Shown here in pieces: positions 54,129-61,787 of a DNA stretch of 64,000 bases. Where the stretch lies: the NCBI GenBank assembly GCA_023434025.1, contig JAEYTL010000025.1, positions 62,001 to 126,000 of the forward strand. The letters run 5' to 3'. The first letter of the stretch is position 1, and each line of letters starts with the position of its first letter. The position numbers were made by a program, and so were the translations under genes. This DNA comes from Bacteroidota bacterium (GTDB lineage Bacteria; Bacteroidota; Bacteroidia; Flavobacteriales; Flavobacteriaceae). The notes beneath the pieces were generated by a model. The model did no database searches. It saw only the letters and a list, made by a program, of their open reading frames with translations, and was not told the origin of the DNA.

Positions 54129-54398
54129 ATGCGATCCGTATTAAATTTTTTCAAAAATAAGTTTATATTTTTCACAATAATATTATTTATTACGTATGTG
54201 ATTTTAACTTTTATCCCAGAGTACAATATCGGAAGAAGATTAAGAGCAATTTTAATTTATGGGACGTTGTTTTTAAGTCTTGCATGTTCGTTAATAGAAC
54301 TACTTAATTTGATTTATAATAGAAGTGAAAATTTTCTAAATTTATTTCTTTTGTGCATTCCATTTATATACTCAATAATCATAGCTTTAATCTGCTAA
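54129..54398 (+). CDS. Small membrane protein (89 residues)
   Basis: Three hydrophobic helices, starting MRSVLNFFKNKFIFFTIILF. AT-rich like its neighbours. It could be a second immunity-type protein or the end of an older module. No recognisable family. ATG 54129 is the only good start. Confidence 0.5.
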   Translation: MRSVLNFFKNKFIFFTIILFITYVILTFIPEYNIGRRLRAILIYGTLFLSLACSLIELLNLIYNRSENFLNLFLLCIPFIYSIIIALIC

Positions 54399-54412
54399 TC
54401 ATAAACCGTGAT

Positions 54413-54534
54413 ATGAGATTGATATTTTTATTTCTGCTTATAAGCTTCACTTCTTTTAGACAAAAAAGAATTGAAGCCAAGCTCATAAAAATTAATGAAA
54501 CCACCCGATACATTATAGTGACCCGACTGGTTTG
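54413..54534 (+). pseudogene. Signal-peptide remnant joined to a displaced Rhs tip
   Basis: An ATG at 54413 opens a short frame beginning MRLIFLFLLISFTSFRQ, a signal-peptide-like start, that stops at 54534. It looks like the 5' end of an exported protein cut off where the orphan Rhs tip begins in another frame. Confidence 0.35.
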
Positions 54535-55128
54535 ATAGAAAGTGATGATGTGGTTATAACCGGAAGTGAAAAAAATAAAGCTTTTTCTGACTTACAAGCC
54601 TCCTCACCAAATTTAAAAATGACAATGGATAATAATGGAAAGGTTCTTGCGACTGCAAAAGTTGGTGTTACTTTAACTGATGCGGATAATACGCTTATAG
54701 CTGCTACAACAGACCAAAGCGTTACTGTTGAAATTAACGCTATTAAAGGAAATTTTGTGGAGACAAGTGCAGGAAAAAAATCTTTTGATGACGGAGCTTT
54801 CATGGGAAGTACCGTCAACTCAGATGGAACAGTGACAGCTCATCAAACGGTTAATCCCCAAACTGCTGCAATAATTGATAATGTATCTGGGCAATCTCAG
54901 GGAACAGTCATGAAGCATGAAGCACTTGAAGCATATATTGGAGCCAAACAAAATCCGGGATCTGGCGATGCAATTGCTTCTCCTGCAGCTTATCAAAGTG
55001 CTCACAATGCAGCTAACGCAATGGAGCCAAATAGAAACCCTGCCAATGCAATAATAACCACACAAGGAAATAAAAGAGTTATAACAAATTCAGCTGGCAA
55101 GAGTAAGGTATTGTATAAATTAGAATAA
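54499..55128 (+). pseudogene. Displaced Rhs C-terminal toxin tip, metallopeptidase-like
   Basis: The frame is open from 54499 and begins NHPIHYSDPTGLIE, matching the core junction NNPTRYNDPTGLLE of the intact toxin at 52.9 kb. The rest (~200 residues) is a different tip. It has H129-E130 (KHEALEAYIG) and H158 (SAHNAANAM), counted from TTG 54532, a metal-site pattern seen in Bacteroidota toxin tips. There is no start codon or signal peptide of its own, so it is a silent orphan tip that could replace the active one by recombination through the shared junction. Expression from TTG 54532 is possible but unlikely. Confidence 0.65.
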
Positions 55129-55140
55129 ATAAATCGACGT

Positions 55141-55545
55141 ATGAAAACATATATTTTTTTTCTCTATTTTATTTTTCTGTCTTGTTTATGCTACGGACAA
55201 AAAGATGAACCGTGGTCTTTGAAGGATGATTTTCAAGTAACAAATATAGATTCTTTGAAAACATGCTATTTAGTTAAAGCTATTAATAAAAACAATCTAG
55301 AAATATTGATTTATGTTCCTAAGCCTAAAAGAAAAATAATTCGGGGCTTAAAGAAAGATATTAATGTTTCCTTAATTGAAAAAAATGTAACTTACTTTTT
55401 TAATTTAGAAAGTATGACTCAAAGCATAGGTTATTTGCCTACTGAGAAAATCATAATGGATGGAACTGAAATTTGGGATAGAAGCTCAAGTAATTTTTTT
55501 GTTTATAAAGCAGAAAATTTAGAAGGGCTGTTTTACATTAAATGA
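55141..55545 (+). CDS. Exported small protein, likely immunity to the orphan tip
   Basis: 134 residues with a signal peptide ending CLCYGQ. The mature part is beta-rich and charged, with no motif. It starts 12 bp after the orphan tip, the place where its cognate immunity gene is expected. If the tip is a periplasmic metallopeptidase, a periplasmic inhibitor fits. Inference from position only. Confidence 0.55.
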   Translation: MKTYIFFLYFIFLSCLCYGQKDEPWSLKDDFQVTNIDSLKTCYLVKAINKNNLEILIYVPKPKRKIIRGLKKDINVSLIEKNVTYFFNLESMTQSIGYLPTEKIIMDGTEIWDRSSSNFFVYKAENLEGLFYIK

Positions 55546-55568
55546 AAATAAATAAGAATTAAAGAAAA

Positions 55569-55850
55569 ATAAAATCTGCACACTTTAATGATATTGAATT
55601 AGACCCCAGTGAAATACGCAGTGACTCAACGCTAATTTATAAACGTTTAACTCCCAAAGGGTTCATTTTGTATAAAAAATTATTTCCAATAGTCATCTTT
55701 GATAAAAACGCTGTGGGCGGTGCTTTTTATGACAAAAAAAGATTAACCGCTGTTCCGGACAGTCTTTACTATAAATTATACAGCCCTCATACGGATATTA
55801 ACCGCAACGTATTTAAAATTTCAGGAGGAAAAATAAATGTCAAACCTTAA
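55569..55850 (+). pseudogene. 5'-truncated copy of lipoprotein A
   Basis: Corresponds to the last ~93 codons of the intact gene at 59753-60277; the two align without gaps at a constant offset of 4427 bp, with only a few substitutions. It lacks a start codon and signal peptide. It is the left edge of an ~810-bp direct duplication. Confidence 0.8.
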
Positions 55851-56376
55851 ACACCGTATGATGACCTTTTACAAAAAACTGTTCCTGTCCGGATTAATTT
55901 TGTTTTCTTTAAGCTGCAAAGAGGATAAGCCAATCATTGACCAACAGGTAAGTACACTTGTTGAAGAGTACATACAACAAAATCCCTTGCAGCTTCCTAT
56001 TAAAAAAAATCTGTACCAAAACGGATTTTCATATCCGTCGTATCACGTCTATTTTGAGCGAAAGAATTCGGATACCCTTTTACGGATTGTTCAGTTACCG
56101 CATCTGACCGATGTTAAACTTGACGGATATGAAGCTGAGGATGAAAAAGGTGTTTATATATATGACTATATAGAGACAAAAGGCTTCTTTTTATATAAAG
56201 AGAAATTTCCTGTCATTATTCTGGATGAAGATTCCATCGGAAGAAAATGCTATGATATAAAAAAATTATCAGCCGTTCCGGACAGCCTGAAACCGAATAC
56301 AGAAAACTATGACCCAAAAATCATTATATGGGATTATATAGTTGAAAAGGGAGCGTTTAAAAAAATAGCTCAATAA
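55837..56376 (+). CDS. Lipoprotein B, copy 1 (immunity-type family)
   Basis: 179 residues. Lipoprotein-like signal ending FSLSCK; mature domain with EEYIQQNPL, YHVYFERKNSDTLL, GFFLYKEKFPVII and VPDSL. ATG 55837 is supported by an AGGAGG eight bases upstream, rare in this genome. Another copy lies at 60264 with about 24 of 179 residues changed. It also resembles lipoprotein A, so A and B are tandem paralogues. Most nucleotide changes between copies alter the protein, as expected for diversifying immunity proteins. No named family. Confidence 0.65.
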   Translation: MSNLKHRMMTFYKKLFLSGLILFSLSCKEDKPIIDQQVSTLVEEYIQQNPLQLPIKKNLYQNGFSYPSYHVYFERKNSDTLLRIVQLPHLTDVKLDGYEAEDEKGVYIYDYIETKGFFLYKEKFPVIILDEDSIGRKCYDIKKLSAVPDSLKPNTENYDPKIIIWDYIVEKGAFKKIAQ

Positions 56377-56416
56377 TTCTATCTCTCCTCGGTACATAAC
56401 ATAGAAATTAATTAAA

Positions 56417-57076
56417 ATGAAAAAGATCAGATATGTAGTTTATTTTTTTTCTTTACTGATGTTTATTTCATGCGAAAAAAAGAACAAAACGGATTTGAAA
56501 ACCAATCCGCTGAAAGACAAATCAGTCATTCTAAATCTGGAAAATAACTTGGAAAAACTGGCAACGAATCAATTTTTATATGTAAAAATAAACGATTTAT
56601 TGGATGCGGTCAAGGGCATACCCATTTTGATATCTGAATCTATAGACTATGAATATCCGATGCCTTCCAAAAATTTTATTGAAGTATGTTTAATCAATTC
56701 TGATGAAATTTTATTAAATAACGTTAGTTATAATGAAAGTAAATTTAAAGATGAGTTTTTAAATAGTTTTGAAGAAATAACACGTAACGATATTTCTTTT
56801 ACACCTCATGTTTTAATTAACGTTGACGTTAGTAGTTTAAAAAGTGATTTGGGCTTGAGAGATAGTTTTGAAAATATCGTAAATAGTTCTATAAGTAATT
56901 TTGATTTAATCAGAAAAAAATATTCTGTTCAAAAATACGACAAGAGCTTTAGCCTTCTCGATTATAATGAGAAAATGGCAATTGTTGAATTGCTTCCTAT
57001 TTCAATTTATATAGGCAATAATTCAGCATGTAATAAGATTATACCTCCACCACCCCCTCCCAATATTGAGGATTAA
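56417..57076 (+). CDS. Lipoprotein with possible ExbD-like domain
   Basis: 219 residues. Lipoprotein signal ending LLMFISCEKK, then a region in which HVLINVDVSSLKSDLG and FENIVNSSISNFDLIRKKYS loosely resemble the periplasmic domain of ExbD. The end is a proline run (PPPPPP). There is no transmembrane anchor as in true ExbD. Its first ~30 codons recur as decayed fragments at 57652 and 59634. Function unknown; probably part of the immunity/lipoprotein cluster. Confidence 0.55.
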   Translation: MKKIRYVVYFFSLLMFISCEKKNKTDLKTNPLKDKSVILNLENNLEKLATNQFLYVKINDLLDAVKGIPILISESIDYEYPMPSKNFIEVCLINSDEILLNNVSYNESKFKDEFLNSFEEITRNDISFTPHVLINVDVSSLKSDLGLRDSFENIVNSSISNFDLIRKKYSVQKYDKSFSLLDYNEKMAIVELLPISIYIGNNSACNKIIPPPPPPNIED

Positions 57077-57154
57077 ATTAGGATTTTATAGTCTCTCCTT
57101 CATATTGCAATTACAACGCTAATCATAAAACCATTAATCCAACTTAAACTACAT

Positions 57155-57596
57155 ATGATAAAAGGGATTATAACTTTTGGAACTTTATATATTGTCTTCG
57201 GGTTTTCAGGTGTTTTTTTAAACAAAAAGCAAACAAAACACGTGTTTACAAACACCTGCAAAGATTCTGTTTTCACCGTTCGCAAAATAGATTCAATTAA
57301 CGATTACTATGTTGTTTATTTAAAAAAAATCTGATGATTGGTTCAAGGTTGTGTCAAAAAAAGACATCGATCTGGATTCAAGAAATAAAATAGGCGTAAA
57401 CAAACGTTATTATTTTAAACTGCATTCACTTTGGAATGAAAAATTAATCCTCAACGGAATTGATGTTTCACTTTCAAAAACGCCCAATGTGGAATGTATC
57501 AGTTTTGATGAGAAAACATCGATTTGTATAGAGAGGGATTCTATCAATGATTTGTTTACAACAAAAAATTTAAAAGGAATAGAGTATGTAAGATAA
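57155..57596 (+). pseudogene. Small exported or membrane protein gene with frameshift in an A8 tract
   Basis: Starts MIKGIITFGTLYIVFGFSG (one hydrophobic helix) and runs to a TGA just after eight A residues at 57322-57329. With seven A residues the frame would continue as LKKSDDWFKVVSKKD to 57596, giving ~146 residues. A real slippage mutation, phase variation or a sequencing error are all possible. No family recognised. Confidence 0.5.
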
Positions 57597-57651
57597 TGAG
57601 ATAATCCCTTTTATCATCTTACTTTGTTTTGGGTGAAAACCGTAAACGACC

Positions 57652-57745
57652 ATGGAGAAAATAATATTATTAAGTTTTTTTAACTACTTTCATGTAAAAA
57701 AACAAAACGGATTTGAAAATTAATATACCCGAAAAACAAATTAGT
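57652..57745 (+). pseudogene. Decayed 5' fragment of a lipoprotein gene
   Basis: Similar to the start of the lipoprotein gene at 56417 (AAAAAGAACAAAACGGATTTG region versus AAAAACAAAACGGATTTG here), with several indels and early stops. A gene fossil in the otherwise empty stretch 57597-57853. Confidence 0.45.
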
Positions 57746-57853
57746 GATTTTAAATCCACTCTACTTATCTTTTGGTCAAGGCAAAGACAATTTAAAAAGA
57801 CAAGGTAATTACATTATTTCTACTCCGAATTTAAACTCTAAACTCAATTAGAT

Positions 57854-58366
57854 ATGAAACCTAAGTTAATTTACTTTTTATTGTTTTTAAATTTTGCCTC
57901 TTTTGTTTGCTGTTCACCTAACAAGGAAATTTTTAGTGGTTATTATAATTGTGTAGAAAAAGAGGATACTGGTTTTTTCAGAGACATGGAACAGTTTGAA
58001 CAATTTTTGCTAAAAGAAAAAATACTGGATAATAAAAATATGAGTTCATATCTGAGTTTGTTTGAGAAAACACTCGATGAAAATATGATTAATGCATATT
58101 TTGGGAGCTACGATAATTTTAAAGATAACATTTTTAATAAAAAATTCAAAGTTCTTTCTTTCTGTAGTGATTTTAACAAAGAGGAAAGCATAAACAACAA
58201 TGATAAGATTTTAAAAATTTATAAATACAACTTGAAGAAATTATTTTATAACTCAAATAATCCCGAGGCATTAGATGAACTTTTTATATTAACAAATTTT
58301 TCAAATGATAATGAAAGATTGGTAGTATTATATATTTATTTATTAAATAAAATTGAGTCAGACTAA
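57854..58366 (+). CDS. Lipoprotein-like protein, family C member 1
   Basis: 170 residues with a signal ending FASFVCCS, likely lipidated. The mature part is acidic and helical with four spaced cysteines. YNCVEKED, FKVLSFCSDF and LVVLYIYLLNKI correspond to segments of the next two genes, so the three form a local family. Role probably immunity or unknown envelope function. Confidence 0.55.
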   Translation: MKPKLIYFLLFLNFASFVCCSPNKEIFSGYYNCVEKEDTGFFRDMEQFEQFLLKEKILDNKNMSSYLSLFEKTLDENMINAYFGSYDNFKDNIFNKKFKVLSFCSDFNKEESINNNDKILKIYKYNLKKLFYNSNNPEALDELFILTNFSNDNERLVVLYIYLLNKIESD

Positions 58367-58416
58367 ATCATACTCTTTTGAAAATGGCTGACACAAAAGC
58401 ATCTAAATTTTAAAAA

Positions 58417-58995
58417 ATGAAAAGAATAATATTACTAAGTGTCTTCACTGTTCTTTCTTGTAAAAATTATGAAGGAAAGAACCTGAAATTAGAAAATGAG
58501 CTAAATACTGAATTGATAAAAGAGCTGAATTTAAATTGTATAATCCCAGGCAATGTTAAAGATACGAACTACGTTCTAACTGAAAAAAATTTCCAATTCA
58601 TGGATTCTTTAGCTTTACTTGAAAGAAAATTTGTAGAAGCAAACCTATTAAGCGACACCACCAAAACAGGCTATCGCAGCTTAATTAAAAAGATTGAGGA
58701 AGAAAATACATCCCTAAAAAATGCAGAAAAAATTGGAGAAACTGAATTGTTTGGTTGTTTAAAAATCATATCAACGAAATACATTCTGTTTAAAAAATCA
58801 CCGATGCAAATAATTAGTAACGAAAGCAGTAAAGACGATTTAGAAAAAATAATAGATTTATACGATAAAATAACCGAGAACGGAGGGGTAACCCAAAACG
58901 TTTTGGATTATTATTTAAACAATATAGATTTAAACAACAGAACATACAGGTTGTTATTTTGTTATATCATATACAATGAACTGTCACAGAATTAA
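58417..58995 (+). CDS. Lipoprotein-like protein, family C member 2
   Basis: 192 residues; lipobox-like VFTVLSCKN. Helical mature domain (MDSLALLERKFVEANLLSD, KTGYRSLIKKIEEEN, FGCLKIISTKYILF) and final YRLLFCYIIYNELSQN. Homologous in layout to its neighbours at 57854 and 59058. It contains GGVTQN near residue 155, a string that reappears at the start of the next protein with a nearly identical DNA sequence, perhaps through local recombination. Confidence 0.55.
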   Translation: MKRIILLSVFTVLSCKNYEGKNLKLENELNTELIKELNLNCIIPGNVKDTNYVLTEKNFQFMDSLALLERKFVEANLLSDTTKTGYRSLIKKIEEENTSLKNAEKIGETELFGCLKIISTKYILFKKSPMQIISNESSKDDLEKIIDLYDKITENGGVTQNVLDYYLNNIDLNNRTYRLLFCYIIYNELSQN

Positions 58996-59057
58996 CAACT
59001 AAGATAAAAATTCAACGGCAGGAAAAGTTTAGTTTTTTTATTTAAACAATCATAAAA

Positions 59058-59621
59058 TTGAGAAAATTACTCGTATTTATATCATTATTCTTTTTAATTT
59101 TTGGGTGCGGAGGAGTAACCCAAAACAAGGATTATCATTACGCCTACTGTATAAACAGTAAAACTCAAAAAAAATTAACGGAAGGTTACGGTATAAAAAA
59201 AGATATTTTCACGCTGTTGAAAGAAGCAGAAACAGTATTGCTGGACACTGAAATCATAGCAGATACCGGTAACGCAAGCTATCTGAAACTCGCGGAAATC
59301 ACTTTCAGTAACCAAGAGGCCGCTTTAAAAACAGCAGCCGTCATAAAGACTAAAGTTAACAATCATTTCTTTGATCTTCTTGCACTTTGTACGTTGGATT
59401 TTTTTTCATACTGCCCCTATCAGGTGCTTGAAAAAATAAAGAATAACGACGAAAAAAGAATATTGTATCAACGATTCATGCTGTATGATGAGTTGACTTC
59501 GCAAGCTTATAATAACAAAGAAAAGATCATAGAGCTTATTAACGAAGACCAAAATCTTTCTGCAGCAGACACCCGGAGACTAACCATCTTAAATCTCCTG
59601 CTCCTGAACATGACCCGGTAA
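59058..59621 (+). CDS. Lipoprotein-like protein, family C member 3
   Basis: 187 residues. Starts with TTG; signal ending FFLIFGCGG, likely lipidated. Mature part has YAYCINSK, NASYLKLAEITFSNQEAAL and LLALCTLDFFSYCPYQVLEKI, matching the arrangement of the two preceding genes. The higher GC of the second half suggests a different origin from member 1. Function unknown. Confidence 0.55.
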   Translation: MRKLLVFISLFFLIFGCGGVTQNKDYHYAYCINSKTQKKLTEGYGIKKDIFTLLKEAETVLLDTEIIADTGNASYLKLAEITFSNQEAALKTAAVIKTKVNNHFFDLLALCTLDFFSYCPYQVLEKIKNNDEKRILYQRFMLYDELTSQAYNNKEKIIELINEDQNLSAADTRRLTILNLLLLNMTR

Positions 59622-59633
59622 ATATTTTAACCC

Positions 59634-59752
59634 ATGAAAAAAATCGTATGTTTACTCCTGCTTACATTATTTGCATGCAAAAAAAGAACAAAGCGGATTT
59701 GAAGATGGTGGCACTTACCGAACCATTATAAAAAAATTATAACTACCTGATC
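59634..59752 (+). pseudogene. Lipoprotein 5' remnant
   Basis: ATG 59634 opens MKKIVCLLLLTLFACKK, a lipoprotein signal, and stops after ~22 codons. The text after it (AAAAAGAACAAAGCGGATTTG) resembles the start of the gene at 56417, so it is a fossil of the same gene type. Confidence 0.5.
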
Positions 59753-60277
59753 ATGAATACGTTAAAAATAAAAATACTCATACTATTCTTTTCCGGTTTT
59801 TGCATAAGCTGTCAGAACAATCAGCAAATGAATAGTGATGGTTTCAGTACCGATTTTGTGATGGTAATTGATAAATATATTAACCAAAATCCACTGAGGC
59901 TACCGCCTATTAAATCTGTGATTGGCACTGAATTCAGTTATCCTTGCTATCAGGTCTATTTTACCGTTGATCAGAAAGATAGCCTCATTAGCATCATAAA
60001 GTCTGCACACTTTAATGATATTGAATTAGATCCCAGTGAAATACGCGGTGACTCAACGCTAATTTATAAACGTTTAACGCCCAAAGGGTTCATTTTGTAT
60101 AAAAAATTATTTCCAATAATCATCTTTGATAAAAACGCTGTGGGCGGTGCTTTTTATGATAAAAAAAGATTAACCGCTGTTCCGGACAGTCTTTACTATA
60201 AATTATACAGCCCTCATACGGATATTAACCGCAACGTATTTAAAATTTCAGGAGGAAGAATAAATGTCAAACCTTAA
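59753..60277 (+). CDS. Lipoprotein A (intact copy)
   Basis: 174 residues. Lipoprotein signal ending FCISCQNN. Mature domain: DKYINQNPLRLPPI, YQVYFTVDQKDSLI, KGFILYKKLFPIIIFD and VPDSLYYKLYS, which align with lipoprotein B segments, so A and B share ancestry. It overlaps the next gene by 14 bp, with AGGAGG near its own end serving the next start. The truncated copy is at 55569. Confidence 0.65.
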   Translation: MNTLKIKILILFFSGFCISCQNNQQMNSDGFSTDFVMVIDKYINQNPLRLPPIKSVIGTEFSYPCYQVYFTVDQKDSLISIIKSAHFNDIELDPSEIRGDSTLIYKRLTPKGFILYKKLFPIIIFDKNAVGGAFYDKKRLTAVPDSLYYKLYSPHTDINRNVFKISGGRINVKP

Positions 60278-60803
60278 ACACCGTATGATGACCTTTTACA
60301 AAAAACTGTTCCTGTCCGGATTAATTTTGTTTTTTTTAAGCTGCAAAGAGGATAAGCCAATCATTGACCAACGGGTAAGTAAGCTTGTTGAAGAATACAT
60401 ACAACAAAACCCATTGCGTCCTCCTATCAAAAAAAATTTGTACCAAAACGGATTTTCGCATCCATCGTATCACGTCTATTTTGAACGAAAGAATACGGAT
60501 ACCCTTTTACGGATTGTTCAGTTACCGCATCTGACCGATCTGAAACTTGACGGATATGAACCCGCGGATGAAAAAGGTGTTTATATACACGACTACATAG
60601 AGGCCAAAGGCTTCTTTTTATATAAAGAGAAATTTCCTGTCATTATTCTGGATGAAGACTCCATCGGAAGAAAATTCTATGAGGTAAAAAAATTATCCCC
60701 TGTTCCGGACAGCCTGAAATTTAATGAAGAGAACTATCACCCTAAAATCATTATATGGGATTATCTGTTAAAAAAAGGAGCGTTTAAAAAAAGAGCTCCA
60801 TAA
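60264..60803 (+). CDS. Lipoprotein B, copy 2
   Basis: 179 residues, ~87% identical by eye to copy 1 at 55837 (about 24 differences). Same Shine-Dalgarno, start and overlap with gene A. Changes cluster in the mature domain (for example QNPLRPPI versus QNPLQLPI and DYLLKKGAFKKRAP versus DYIVEKGAFKKIAQ). Right end of the ~810-bp duplication. Probably a diversified immunity-type lipoprotein; no family known. Confidence 0.65.
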   Translation: MSNLKHRMMTFYKKLFLSGLILFFLSCKEDKPIIDQRVSKLVEEYIQQNPLRPPIKKNLYQNGFSHPSYHVYFERKNTDTLLRIVQLPHLTDLKLDGYEPADEKGVYIHDYIEAKGFFLYKEKFPVIILDEDSIGRKFYEVKKLSPVPDSLKFNEENYHPKIIIWDYLLKKGAFKKRAP

Positions 60804-60811
60804 CTCTATCC

Positions 60812-60876
60812 AGCCGCTGATGTATAGATTATATTCTATTCAGCGGTAACAAAAAAAATCTGCGAATCTGCGGCTA
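60812..60876 (+). repeat. 63-bp dispersed repeat, right copy 1
   Basis: AGCCGCTGATGTATAGATT ... AATCTGCGAATCTGCGGCTA with the interior TTATATTCTATTCAGCGG. Nearly identical to 49833-49894. Confidence 0.8.
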
Positions 60877-60897
60877 ACCAAAACCGCTTAATATTTT

Positions 60898-60960
60898 AGC
60901 CGCTGATGCACAGATTATATTCTATTCAGCAGTAACTAAAAATCTGCGAATCTGCGGCTA
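60898..60960 (+). repeat. 63-bp dispersed repeat, right copy 2
   Basis: AGCCGCTGATGCACAGATT ... AATCTGCGAATCTGCGGCTA, adjacent to the first right copy with 21 bp between. Confidence 0.8.
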
Positions 60961-60993
60961 TCCCGTTAAACACTTTACTGTTTTCAGCGGCTG

Positions 60994-61095
60994 ATGTACA
61001 CTTTTCCTGAGAGTCCCCATCAGATAGTTTATTCTTTAGGTGCTACAGAGCCAATAAACAACGGCTATCCATTTAATCCGGCTCCGATTTACTAA
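60994..61095 (+). pseudogene. C-terminal gene remnant
   Basis: Frame from 60994 to TAA 61093-61095 encodes MYTFPESPHQIVYSLGATEP and a further 13 residues ending APIY. It begins at the edge of repeat-like DNA and looks like the end of a lost gene, perhaps another toxin tip. It overlaps the convergent gene's stop by 4 bp. Confidence 0.3.
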
Positions 61096-61655
61096 CACCC
61101 GTCCATCTTCACGCTCAGCTTTCCGTTGGCATACGAAAGAATAAACGGAATTTTTTCCAGCGTACAGCGGGGTTCAATCGTAAATTGAAGGTGTCCGGCT
61201 ACTTCAAAATTTTCGTCCGTAAGCACTTTTATCGTTTGGGTGTAGTGGGTGTTCCGGCGAACAAAATGGACCAGACCTTCCCGCTTATCGTTTTCTTCTT
61301 CAGACGAGGGTGTCTCGTGAATGGCTCCCTGGGTGGTTAATTTTCCAGATCCGGTGACCGCAAGGGTAAATTTTCCTGAAAAATAGCCTCTGGCATTAGG
61401 CGAAACAAAATACGAATCCTTCTTTAAATTCATCTGTACAGAGAGCACGTATGCATCGTCAGTTTGTTTATCCACCCGAATGATGGCGGTGTAGAGTGGA
61501 TCTTCACGCACCAGGTCATCGCTGAAATGAGTGGGGCCGACATACACACTGTCTGTGCTTGTAACATGGGAAGCCACTTCCTGGGAGTTCATTTCCGTAC
61601 AATGGTAATTGAACGAAAGGAGGAGTAATCCGAAAAATAAATTGTTGTTCATCAT
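61092..61655 (-). CDS. Exported hypothetical protein
   Basis: 187 residues with a short hydrophobic N-terminus ending FNYHCTE, possibly a lipoprotein. The mature part is beta-rich (VYVGPTHFSDDLV, YVLSVQMNLKKDSYF, GHLQFTIEPRC) with Cys near the C-terminus (RCTLEK, KMDGC) that could form a disulfide. Divergent from the membrane-anchored regulator at 61788, which may control it. No known family. Confidence 0.65.
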   Translation of the reverse strand: MMNNNLFFGLLLLSFNYHCTEMNSQEVASHVTSTDSVYVGPTHFSDDLVREDPLYTAIIRVDKQTDDAYVLSVQMNLKKDSYFVSPNARGYFSGKFTLAVTGSGKLTTQGAIHETPSSEEENDKREGLVHFVRRNTHYTQTIKVLTDENFEVAGHLQFTIEPRCTLEKIPFILSYANGKLSVKMDGC

Positions 61656-61787
61656 TAATAATTTTAAGTTAATAAATTTGAAATCCTTTGCTCAGGTATT
61701 TCGCTGTAAAACTATCCCGATCAATCCGTTCAAGTGTAAAAAAAATGTAAAAGAAGTGTCAACAGTTTTTAAAAATGACAAAATTGT

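Noticed and set aside
56417..57076. True ExbD transport protein
   Set aside because: Lipoprotein signal instead of a transmembrane anchor, no ExbB or TonB neighbours, and only a loose pattern match.
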